NCBI GenBank assembly: GCA_003576685.1
Contig: QOZR01000006.1
Coordinates: 1-64,000 of the forward strand
Length of the DNA: 64,000 nt
Source of the DNA: Virgifigura deserti
GTDB taxonomy: Bacteria; Pseudomonadota; Alphaproteobacteria; Dongiales; Dongiaceae
Direction of reading: 5' to 3'
The position numbers and the translations under genes were made by a program. Below are positions 54,711 to 63,600 of the stretch, piece by piece. How positions within the stretch are numbered: position 1 is the first letter of the stretch; each line of letters starts with the position of its first letter. The notes under the pieces were generated by a model. It saw nothing but the letters and a program-made list of their open reading frames with translations, had not been told where the DNA came from and did not search any database.

Positions 54711-55625
54711 ATGACCTCCGGAGACAGGATGGCCACCAGCCTGCGGGTGTCCGCGCCCAGTCGCTTCTTGCGCCTCAGGGTCATGTCGCCTCTTGGCCTC
54801 TATCCAGACTGCTCGATCGCGGTCGGTCGCAACCGCCTCCTGGTCCGCGATGATGTCATCGTCTCGCTGGTCGTCGCGCTACCTCCGGAGACACATGGGC
54901 TCGGGTTGGAACATTGGTCGGATCTTGAGTTCCTGGCATTGGAAGAGGTCCGCTTCTTGGCATCCATCGCTCTGGCTATGCGCCCGGACCACGGGATGGT
55001 TTACGCCTATCCTCTGCCGTTCCACCTAGACCTCGCGCGGTTAGAGGAGGACGAAGGCTGCGTGGTCGAACAAGCGGTTCGCCATATGCGGGCCAAGGCA
55101 AGCGACTTCGCGGCACGGGGCGCGGTGTTGCCCCCGATGGGCGGCGGCCCTCCTTATGCGCGACACGAGAGACCGCTAGATGAGATTCTCCTGTCGAGCC
55201 TCATCCAGCGTGGTTCCCTTCAGGACCACCTGCTCATGCGTGGCCTCGCAGCGTTGCTCAAGGCCGACATGCTGTGGCAACGCCGAGAGTTTGGAGAGGC
55301 CGCGACCATGATGCTGTTCGTGGCGATGGAAGCATCGTTTCAGATGGTCCTTCGGACGTTGCGGGCGAGCGGCGTGAGTAATCCGTCCGCTGACGACGCC
55401 GGGGCATTTCTGGACCAAGTGTTCAACCCCGGAATCAGCACGGGTCCGTACCTTGCCGAACACTACGAGCACCGCATCCGGTCCTTGCACCCGTCGAGCA
55501 GGTTCGGAGTGTTCGCCTTCCCGCCGCTCGAATCGGACGACTTCTACCAGCTCCGTATCACGCTTGTGTCGTTGTACGTCTTCTTGATCGCGGATCACGT
55601 GTGGTCCGACCTCTGGCATGGGTGA
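54711..55625 (+). CDS. Hypothetical protein with HEPN-like C-terminal domain (island gene)
   Basis: Not a named family. Residues 1-115 form an unknown N-terminal domain. From about 165 the protein is helical: HLLMRGLAALLKADMLWQRR, EFGEAATMMLFVAMEASFQM, then YEHRIRSLHPSSRFGVFAFP and LESDDFYQLRITLVSLYVFL. The R255-x4-H260 pair before HPSSRFG fits the Rx4-6H RNase motif of HEPN domains and lies between helices as in that fold. ATG 54729, five bases after GGAG, is an alternative start. Being last in the island's forward gene series, it could be the toxic effector; this is inference. Confidence 0.68.
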   Translation: MTSGDRMATSLRVSAPSRFLRLRVMSPLGLYPDCSIAVGRNRLLVRDDVIVSLVVALPPETHGLGLEHWSDLEFLALEEVRFLASIALAMRPDHGMVYAYPLPFHLDLARLEEDEGCVVEQAVRHMRAKASDFAARGAVLPPMGGGPPYARHERPLDEILLSSLIQRGSLQDHLLMRGLAALLKADMLWQRREFGEAATMMLFVAMEASFQMVLRTLRASGVSNPSADDAGAFLDQVFNPGISTGPYLAEHYEHRIRSLHPSSRFGVFAFPPLESDDFYQLRITLVSLYVFLIADHVWSDLWHG

Positions 55626-55776
55626 TCTCAGCCTCGGCTCCCGTGCTGAGCTTTCCATCCAGAGCGGTAGGCTGGCGGCCGGAGGTTCGATTCCCTCTGC
55701 ATTCGGTCGATCGGATAGCGCCGCGAGGCCCCGCTGTCTACAATGCCCGCGGCTGTTGTAACGGGGGAATCCGAAC

Positions 55777-55905
55777 TCATGGTCGCGCGAGTGAAGACGG
55801 TGGCCTTTCAGGGCATCGAGGTCTTGGAGGTCGACGTCCAGGTGCAGGTGGCGGCGGGCGTGCCGGCCTTCACCCTTGTCGGCCTGCCGGACAAAGCGGT
55901 GGGCG
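55777..55905 (+). repeat. Right 129-bp direct repeat (5' end of intact comM)
   Basis: Matches 51891-52019 at 126 of 129 bases; the three differences are single transitions. It forms the start of the full-length comM, so the insert brought or duplicated this end and restored the gene. Confidence 0.95.
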
Positions 55906-57317
55906 AGAGCCGTGAGCGGGTGCGCGCCGCCCTGGGCGCGATCGGCCTGGCGCTGCCGCCGAAGCGGATCACCATCAACCTCGCGCCGGCCGACCTGTTG
56001 AAGGAAGGCAGCCATTTCGACCTGCCGATCGGCCTGGGCCTCCTGATCGCGATGAGTGTGCTGGCCGAGGAGGCGGTCGGCGGCTATATGGCGCTGGGCG
56101 AGCTCGGCCTCGACGGGACGCTGGCGCCGGTGGCGGGCGTGCTGCCGGCGGCGCTTGCCGCCTCGGCCGCGGGGCGCGGGCTGATCTGCCCGGAGGCCCA
56201 AGGCGGCGAGGCGGCCTGGGCCGGCGAGATCGAGGTGCTGGCGCCGCAAAGCCTGCTGGCCCTCATCCATCATTTCAAGGGCAGCCAAGTGCTGAGCCCG
56301 CCCGAGCCGAAGCTGGCGGAAGCCGAGGCGAGCCGCCTCGACCTCGTCGACATCAAGGGACAGGAGACGGCCAAGCGCGCGCTCGAGGTCGTCGCGGCAG
56401 GCGGGCACAATCTTCTCATGCTCGGGCCGCCGGGCTCGGGCAAGTCGATGCTGGCGGCGCGGCTGCCGGGCCTGCTGCCGCCGCTCGACCCGGCCGAGGC
56501 GCTGGAGGTCAGCATGATCCACAGCGTCGCCGGGCAGCTCGGCGACGGGCGGCTGATGCGGGCGCGGCCGTTCCGCGATCCGCATCATTCGGCCTCGCTG
56601 CCGTCGCTGGTCGGCGGCGGCGCGCGGGCACGGCCGGGAGAGGTGTCGCTCGCCCATCTTGGCGTGCTGTTCCTCGATGAGCTGCCGGAGTTCAGCCGGG
56701 CCACGCTGGAGGCCCTGCGCCAGCCGCTGGAGAGCGGCCGCGTCGCCGTCGCCCGCGCCAACGCGCATGTGACATATCCCGCGCGGGTCCAGCTTGTCGC
56801 CGCGATGAACCCCTGCCGCTGCGGCCATCTCGACGATCCGGCGCTGGCCTGCGCCCGGGCGCCGCGCTGCGCGCTCGACTATCAGTCGAAGATCTCCGGC
56901 CCGCTGTTCGACCGCATCGACTGCCATGTCGAGGTGCCGGCGGTCACGCCCGCCGATCTGGCGCTGCTGCCGCCGGCGGAGGGCTCGGCCCAGGTGGCCG
57001 GCCGGGTGGCGAACGCGCGGGCACGGCAGGCGGCGCGCTATGCGCGGCTGAATGACGGCGGCGGCCAGAGTAACGGCCGGCGCATCCGCACCAACGCCGA
57101 GGCCGACGGTACGCTGCTGGAGGAGGTCGCCGCGCCGGACGCGGAGGGGCGCAAGCTGCTGGGCGACGCGGCGGAGCGCTTCAAGCTTTCGGCCCGCGGC
57201 TATCACCGGGTGCTGCGCGTCGCCCGCACGTTGGCCGACCTGGAGGGCAGCGAGCAGGTGCGCCGGCTGCATGTGGCCGAGGCGCTTAGCTATCGCCGGG
57301 TGGCGCCGGGACGGTGA
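55779..57317 (+). CDS. comM: ComM / YifB family Mg-chelatase-like AAA ATPase
   Basis: A hexameric helicase-like AAA+ protein that promotes branch migration during natural transformation. The N-terminal ChlI-like domain runs VARVKTVAFQGIEVLEV to LGLLIAMSVLAEEAVG; Walker A is LMLGPPGSGKSMLAARLPG, Walker B is GVLFLDELPEF, and the C-terminal part has NPCRCGHLDDP with its Cys motif and SARGYHRVLRVARTLADLEG. The 512 residues from ATG 55779 are full length; an in-frame ATG 12 codons upstream lies in insert DNA. The first 127 bases duplicate 51893-52019, so its present promoter must come from the insert. Confidence 0.95.
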   Translation: MVARVKTVAFQGIEVLEVDVQVQVAAGVPAFTLVGLPDKAVGESRERVRAALGAIGLALPPKRITINLAPADLLKEGSHFDLPIGLGLLIAMSVLAEEAVGGYMALGELGLDGTLAPVAGVLPAALAASAAGRGLICPEAQGGEAAWAGEIEVLAPQSLLALIHHFKGSQVLSPPEPKLAEAEASRLDLVDIKGQETAKRALEVVAAGGHNLLMLGPPGSGKSMLAARLPGLLPPLDPAEALEVSMIHSVAGQLGDGRLMRARPFRDPHHSASLPSLVGGGARARPGEVSLAHLGVLFLDELPEFSRATLEALRQPLESGRVAVARANAHVTYPARVQLVAAMNPCRCGHLDDPALACARAPRCALDYQSKISGPLFDRIDCHVEVPAVTPADLALLPPAEGSAQVAGRVANARARQAARYARLNDGGGQSNGRRIRTNAEADGTLLEEVAAPDAEGRKLLGDAAERFKLSARGYHRVLRVARTLADLEGSEQVRRLHVAEALSYRRVAPGR

Positions 57318-57479
57318 GGAGGCGGTGAGAGCGCTTCGCATCGATCAGGTGTGAGACGAGAGACATTGGAGGTACTCGCTACACGTGCTGTCGGGACCCC
57401 GGCTTTCGCGCTATAGTGGGATCGGCGCTTCTGCTCCCAACGGTCCAAGCCTCCTGGTTCGCGCGCGTGGAGGGTCGCG

Positions 57480-58987
57480 ATGAAGCTCTTCACGATCGGC
57501 GACAGCATCTCCCAAGGTTTCATGTCCTTGGCGGCGGCCCGCACGGAGCTTTCCTTTCCGACATTGATCGCGCGCTGCCTTGGCTTGCGTCCGGGCATCG
57601 ATTACGCGATTACGTTCTGGGGCGCCGGCGGCCTGCCGATCAATGTCGAGACGGTTCTTCGCACCCTCGAGCGGCGCTTTGGCAACGACGTCTCCGGCGT
57701 GATCGAATGGCCGCAGGCGGTCGTGATGATCAATCAACTGATCGACGAGGTCGAGACCTATTACGAGCGGGGACCTGGTAACATCGCGCTGCCGCAGGCC
57801 GGCGCCACGGAGTGGTTCCCCAACGTCTCCGTCGCCGGCTTTACCGTCGCGGATGCCTGGCTGGTCACGCCTGAGTGGTGCTTGAGACAGATCGCCTCCG
57901 ACCAGCGGGAGCATGGAATCCTCGCCGAGGCGGAGGACGGGTTCTTCGCGCTTCCCAACAGACGGTTCGAGCGCACGGCGGCGGCGGTTTTGAACCCGTC
58001 GCGCAGCCCGCACTATAACGGGTTCAGTCAGCTTCGCTGGCTCCAGTTTCACGCCGAGCGGGAGGGCGTGGAGAACGTTCTCCTCTGGCTCGGCTCGAAC
58101 AATGCGCTGGGCACCGTCGTCCGCTTGCAGATTCGCGAGACGCGCGACGCGCCCGATCATCCGCTGGACATGGCGGTCGAGAAGCGCAACGGGTTCAATC
58201 TCTGGACGCCCGAGCATTTCGAAGACGAGTATGACGAGCTGTTAAGGCGCGTGCACGCGATCCTCACCGCCGATACGAACCGAACGCCGGACTGCAAGGG
58301 TTCATCGGCACGGTCCCACCCGTCAGCGTGGCGCCGCTGGCCAAGGGAGTGGGCAGCGAGCTGCGGGTGACCGATCCGTTCGGTGTCGTGAAACCGAAAG
58401 CGACCTACTACGAGTACTACACCTATGTGATCTTCGGCCTGGATTACGCGCGCCGCGGCCACCGGCTCACACAGGCGGAGGTCGTGCATATCGACACTTA
58501 TGTGGCGGAATACAACGGAACAATTCGGAAGCTGGTCAAGAAATACAATAAAGCAAGCCGCGACGCCGGCAGTTCTGTCAGATATGTGATCGTGGATATC
58601 GCCGACCATCTTCTCCAGCTTGCCTTCAAGCGGAACAACGGCCGGCCGACCTACGAGATGCCGCCCGAAGCGCTGGCGACGGCAGAGCGGATGCGCCGGC
58701 CGATCCCCAACACGCTTTACTATCACACCGACCGCCGTGGCCATATGCTGCAGGGCGGCGTCTTCAGCCTGGACGGCGTTCACCCCTCCGCCATCGGCCA
58801 AGGACTTCTTGCCGTGGAATTCATAAAGAAGCTGGAGGAAAGCGGCGTCACCGTTCCCGCGAGCCTTGGCTGGGATGCGATCTTTGCCAGCGATTCCCTT
58901 TATAGCCGGCCGATTTCCCTGATGCCGGAGCTGTACGAGAATACCAAGGTCGCAGAGCTGATCCTCGATCTGCTGAATTTGGCATGA
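57480..58987 (+). pseudogene. SGNH/GDSL-type hydrolase gene split by a one-base frameshift
   Basis: The 5' frame starts MKLFTIGDSISQGFMSLAAA, a GDS-type SGNH hydrolase opening, and includes the later LLWLGSNNALGTV block. Near 58306 the frame is lost: it continues as DCKGSSARSHPS to a stop at 58370, while the homologous continuation GFIGTVPPVSVAPLAKGVGS is in another frame through 58987 and ends with the catalytic-type DGVHPSAIGQGLLA. One extra base near 58306 would restore a protein of about 500 residues. It may be a true pseudogene, a sequencing error or a recoded gene. Confidence 0.82.
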
Positions 58988-59181
58988 GCGCGCGCCCGGT
59001 CTTGCGGGGCCGCCGCAATGATCGCTCGACAGCGGCAGATCGTCCCTGCGAAGGACGACGCAGGATGACTACTGCAACCATCCCGGTTGAGCCTGATTAA
59101 TATAGAACCGCCGCCGGACGCGGCGGCCGTCGGCACTTGGCAAATCGCTCCGACGGAGAACCACAACCCCGGAGGGTGGCG

Positions 59182-59736
59182 ATGCTTATCTTGCACTATG
59201 CCGGCCGGGTGTTCGGCCTTATTGCGATTGCGGCGACGTTTTGGGCCTGGGGCTCCGTACCCGGCCAAGCTGCGCTCATTACCTTGGAGACGACGCTGGA
59301 CGGGTTCCAGGAGGTCGATCCCGAGGGCAACCCGGCGCAGGGCGACCTGGACGGGTTCGGCACCGCGGTGCTGGTGATCGACGACGCCGACCTGACCATC
59401 GACTGGGATTTGACCTTCGGGAATATCGTCCTGCCGCTGATCGGGGCGCATATCCATCAGGCACCCGCCGGTGTGGTCGGCCCGATCGTCGTCGATTTCA
59501 TGGCGCAGCCCTCCGGGTCGAACCTGTCCGACCCCGACCTCGCCAATGTCCTGGCGAATCCCACCGGGTTCTATGTGAACCTGCACAATGATCCGTTCCC
59601 GGCGGGGGCGATCCGCGGACAGCTGCCCCAACCGCCCCAGGTGATCCCCGAACCGGCCGCGGTCGGCCTGCTCGGCGTCGCCATGGTCGCTCTGGCGATG
59701 CTAGGCCGACGCGTTCGGCGCGTCACCTCTGCGTGA
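59182..59736 (+). CDS. CHRD-domain protein with PEP-CTERM tag
   Basis: A 184-residue exported protein. After a signal peptide (VFGLIAIAATFWAWGSVPGQ) comes a CHRD domain (TLDGFQEVDPEGNPAQGDLD, GAHIHQAPAGVVGPIVVDF, GFYVNLHNDPFPAGAIRGQL), ending in the sorting tag IPEPAAVGLLGVAMVALAML with RRVRR. CHRD modules are extracellular and calcium- or polymer-associated in other contexts. GGAGG sits seven bases before ATG 59182. Its 3' end overlaps the convergent small gene by 14 bp. Confidence 0.9.
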   Translation: MLILHYAGRVFGLIAIAATFWAWGSVPGQAALITLETTLDGFQEVDPEGNPAQGDLDGFGTAVLVIDDADLTIDWDLTFGNIVLPLIGAHIHQAPAGVVGPIVVDFMAQPSGSNLSDPDLANVLANPTGFYVNLHNDPFPAGAIRGQLPQPPQVIPEPAAVGLLGVAMVALAMLGRRVRRVTSA

Positions 59737-59917
59737 GGTCGCTCTCTCGCACGACCCGCTCGTGGCCGTCCAGGACGGACTTTATGCGGTACTGATTGCT
59801 CACCCCGTCGGTCGGAAGCGGACGCACGATCTGGTACCGGCCCAGCGGAATCAGGGAATTGGTGGACTTGACGGACATGACGGTTTGCCCGGCCTTGAAC
59901 TTATGTTCTGTGGTCAT
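59723..59917 (-). CDS. Small conserved hypothetical protein, 64 aa
   Basis: MTTEHKFKAGQTV opens a compact beta-rich protein continuing LGRYQIVRPLPTDG, QYRIKSVLDGHERVVRESDL. The pattern KxGQTV...YxIVRxLP...QYRIKS...HERVVRES occurs in a family of very small alphaproteobacterial proteins of unknown function. GAGGA lies eight bases before the ATG, which supports the start. Confidence 0.75.
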   Translation of the reverse strand: MTTEHKFKAGQTVMSVKSTNSLIPLGRYQIVRPLPTDGVSNQYRIKSVLDGHERVVRESDLTQR

Positions 59918-60182
59918 TGTCGCATTCCTCCGGTCCAATAAAAGATCATAAGCTCTCCGCGAGCGACTTGGCCGGCCCTGCGCCGAGTGCCGCAGCAACG
60001 CGTCCCGCTCCCCCATGCTCTAGGCGAAAGAGAGGAACCGGCTCGAGCCGCGGCGGCGCGCCTCCACCATCCCGGACAGGGGGCCGCCGGAAATCCAGTT
60101 ATTTACTATATATGGGGTCGGCGGCGGCGAATGTGTCGCTTTATTTCAAGGCGCCATTTATCGACGAAACCGTCGGCCGGTA

Positions 60183-60359
60183 CTATCGAGAGGGCAGCGG
60201 TCGGTTTGGCCCCGGCTGCGGAACGTCCTCGTTCGGCATCGGCGGCGGGCCAGGCGGTACGTCACGTCCCGGAGCGGGAGCGGGAGCGGGACCCGGAACC
60301 GGGACATCTTCGTTCGGGAAGGGCGGTGTACTCGGCGGTAGCGGCTGTTTCTGGGGCAT
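60183..60359 (-). CDS. Small proline-rich protein, 58 aa
   Basis: A third of the residues are proline. Two near-identical units, PPFPNEDVPVPGP and PPMPNEDVPQPGP, are separated by an APAPAPGRDVPPG stretch. An ATG with AGG six bases upstream exists. No known function; such a chain would be disordered and extended. It may be a real small gene, but low-complexity GC-rich DNA can give this by chance. Confidence 0.4.
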   Translation of the reverse strand: MPQKQPLPPSTPPFPNEDVPVPGPAPAPAPGRDVPPGPPPMPNEDVPQPGPNRPLPSR

Positions 60360-60365
60360 TGTCAC

Positions 60366-60656
60366 CTGTAGAGGGAATGCGGGGTGGCAGTCCGGCCGCC
60401 GCAGGTGGCCGTATGGTTAGGTTTTGGTTTCCAACACCGCAGCGGCGCGACGGTTCCGTGAGGGCTTCATCGAGATCTGTGAAGTCGAACCGAAGTGTCC
60501 GACAATATATAGGTTAAGCAAAAAGTAACCATTGCGGCGCTTAACCAGTCATTCACCAACGTGATTCATTATTAATCCTACGGCAACCATAGCCGGCGCG
60601 AGTCCGCTACACGGGCTTGATTGTGTCGGAGGCGGTACGACGCCGCGGGATGCGCA
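60366..60656. other. Intergenic region before the sensor kinase
   Basis: About 290 bp. The last 180 bases are AT-rich relative to the genome (TTAAGCAAAAAGTAACC, CATTATTAATCC) and should contain the kinase promoter; no specific binding site is recognised. Confidence 0.45.
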
Positions 60657-63600
60657 ATGAACGGATTGCTTAGCCTTCTGATCGATCTCGGTGAGAACCT
60701 GGCCCTGCTGCTGGTTCTCGCGCTGCTCTACAACCTCGCCGGCATGCCGCTGATACGCCGTGCCGGACAGTTCGGCGCCGCAGGCATGGGCGCCCTGTTC
60801 GGGATCATCGCCATCGCCGGTATGCAGGTCCCGATCCAGCTCGCGGCCGACGTAACGGTGGACGGCCGGAACCTGATCGTCCTTGCCGCCGCGGCGTTCG
60901 GGGGGCCCTGGTCGGGCCTCGCGGCGGCGGCCGTCGGCGCCGCGGCCGGCGTGATCGGCGCCATCGGCGATGCCGACGCCGTCGCAACCGGTACCGTAAC
61001 GATCGGCAACGCCCTGACCGCTGCGGCGCTGGGCACAGTGCTTTATCTACGCTGGTGGCGGCGCGGCACGCTGGCCGGCCGGCGCGAGTTCCTGGTCGCC
61101 GGCCTGATCCTGGCGGCGGCCAGCCTGCCCTGGCACATCGCGGCCCTGCCGCTCAGCCTCTCGGTCGCCCGCGACCTCGGCATCGCCGTTCTGCTGCTGT
61201 ACCCTGTCGGCTTCCTGCTACTGGGAACACTGCTCTCGAACGAGCAGCGGCAGGCCGCCGCGGTCGCGGCGCTGCGCCGCACAGAGGAGCGGTTCCGGGA
61301 CATCGGCGAAGCCGCCTCGGACTGGTTCTGGGAGACCGATCCGGACCTGCGCTTCACCTATCTGTCCGACCGGTTCCGGCGAATGACCGGGCTCGACCCC
61401 AAAACGATCCTCGGCCGGCGCTGCGACGAGGTCGGCATCGAAGCCGACGACCCCGAGGCTTGGCAGCGCCATCTCGACGATCTGGAGAACCGGCGGCCGT
61501 TCGACGATTTCCACGGCACGATCCCGACATCGACCGGCCAGCGCTTCCGCATCCGGCTCAGCGGCCGGCCGGTGTTCGCGGCCGACGGCCGTTTCCAGGG
61601 CTATCGCGGCATCGCCACCGACATCTCGGCGGAGATTGAGGCCGACCGGCGGCTGCGGATGACGGAAACGCGCTTCCTCGATGCGATCGAGAGCATGCCG
61701 GCGGCGTTCGCGCTGTTCGATGCCGACGACCGCCTGGTCCTCGGCAACAGCCGCTATCGGCTCGCCAATACCGAGATCGCCGATCTCGTCCGGCCCGGCG
61801 CGCGGTTCGAGGACCTGCTGCGCGAGGGCATGCGCCGCTTCAGCGCCGACGCCGGCCTCGCGACGCCGGAGGAGGTGATCGAGGCGCAGATTCAGGCGCG
61901 GCTCGCGGCGCGCCGCAACCTGCCCGCCATTCACGAAGAGCCGACCGCGGACGGCCGGTGGCTTCGGACCGTCGAGCGCCGCACCGACGAAGGCGGCATT
62001 CTCGCCGTGACCACGGACATCACCGACATGAAGCAGCGCGAAGATGCGCTCGAGGCCAACTCGCTGCTGCTGCAGGCGACGCTGGACAGCATCAGCCAGG
62101 GCCTGAGCGTCGTCGATGCGGAGCGGCGGCTGATCGCCTGGAACCAGCGCTTCCTCGACCTCTTCGATCTGCCGGCGGACTGGATCCGCAAAGGCATGCC
62201 GTGGTCCGCCGTCGCGGCGCTGCTCGCGGAGCGCGGCGAGAGCGACCCGAACGACCCCGATTGGCGGGCGAGCGGACCGGCGCAGGCCGACGCGCCGGTG
62301 CGGTTCGAGAAATATCGCGGCGCCTCGGTGATCGAGACCCGGCGCAGCCCGATCCCCGGCGGCGGCTTCGCCACGACCTACAGCGATATCACCGACACGA
62401 AGATCCGCGAGGCCCGTCTGGCCGAGCTCGCCCAGCGCAACGCGTCGCTGGCCGCCGCCGTCTCGGCGACCTCGAACGGCGTGATCGTCACCGATCCGAA
62501 CCTGCCGGGCAACCCGGTGATCTTCGTGAACCCCGCCTTCACCCGGATCACCGGCTATCGGGCGGAGGAAGCCATCGGCCGCTGCTGCCGGTTCCTGCAG
62601 GGCCGCGACACCGACCCCGACACGGTCGCGCGCATGCGCCGGGCGATCGCGGCGCGCCGCCCGGTCCATCTCACCGTCCGCAACTATCGAAAGGACGGCC
62701 GGACGTTCTGGAACGAGCTCAGCGTCAATCCGGTGTTCGACGACCGCGGCCAGCTGATCCATTTCATCGGTATCCAGACGGACGTCACTGATCGTGTGCG
62801 GGCGGAGGAAGCCTTGCGCCGGAGCGAGCGCGACCTGCGCGAGCAGGTCGATATCACCGCGGCGACGCTCGACGCCCTGCCGGCGCAGGTCGCGCTGCTG
62901 AACGAGGCCGGAACGGTGCTGAAAGTGAACCGGCAGTGGAGTGACTTCGCCGGGCTGCCGCGGGACAGCCGGCTGGCGATCGCGCCGGGCGAGGATTATG
63001 TGGCGGTGCTCGACGACGCCTGCCGTGACGACGGGGAGGACGCGGCCGCTCTGGGTGAAGGCCTGCGCGGCGTGCTGGCCGGCGAGCGCGGACAGTTCGC
63101 CTGCGAATATCAGGCCGGCGGGACGCCCGAACCGCGCTGGTTCAAGTTCGTCGCGACGCCCGTCTCGAAGGAGGAGGGCCGCGGCGCGGTGGTGATGCAT
63201 TTCGACATCACCGACCGGATCCTGGCCGAGGAGGCGCTGCGGGCGGCGAAAGAGCAGGCGGAGTTCGCCAACCGGTCGAAGTCTGACTTCCTCGCCAATG
63301 TCAGCCACGAGCTGCGCACGCCGCTGAACGCCATCATCGGCTTCTCGGAGATCATGAAGGGCGAGATGTTCGGGCCGCTGGGCAAGACGCAGTATCGCGA
63401 CTATGCGGAGGACATCCACGAAAGCGGCGTGCATCTCCTGTCGATCATCAACGATATCCTCGACCTCTCGAAGATCGAGGCGGGCAAGTTCGACCTGCAT
63501 GAGAGCCATGTCAAGCTACCGGACCTCATCCGCAGCTGCCAGCGCCTGGTGAAGGATCGGGCGGCGGCCGGCAAGCTCAGCCTGCAGACGCGCGTGGCGA

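Larger units (their letters stand above)
52020..55776. mobile_element. 3.76-kb genomic insert at the 5' end of comM
   Basis: DNA lying between two copies of the comM start. Its left 1.9 kb is clearly AT-richer than the core genome, with TTA, AGA and ATA codons, while the right part is intermediate. It holds four to five genes: a membrane-anchored unknown, a YaaC-like protein, a nucleoside 2-deoxyribosyltransferase-like protein, a doubtful 79-codon frame and a protein with a HEPN-like motif. No integrase, transposase or terminal transposon repeats are visible, so it is a cargo-only island, a remnant, or moved in trans. Confidence 0.8.

Noticed and set aside
54497..54784. A 95-codon frame on the minus strand inside the island
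   Set aside because: It overlaps the start of the better-supported gene at 54711 and has no ribosome site or recognisable sequence.
55660..55720. tRNA-like segment with GGTTCGATTCCC near the right end of the island
   Set aside because: The T-loop-like sequence is present, but the T-stem has a mismatch and a wobble and no acceptor, D or anticodon arms could be fitted. At most a degraded tRNA fragment; worth a covariance-model check because island ends often lie at tRNA genes.
55176..57341. A 721-codon open frame on the minus strand across comM and the end of the island
   Set aside because: It runs antisense to comM and crosses the insert junction, which a real old gene could not do.
61218..63509. 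A 763-codon open frame opposite the sensor kinase
   Set aside because: Antisense shadow of PAS and kinase domains.
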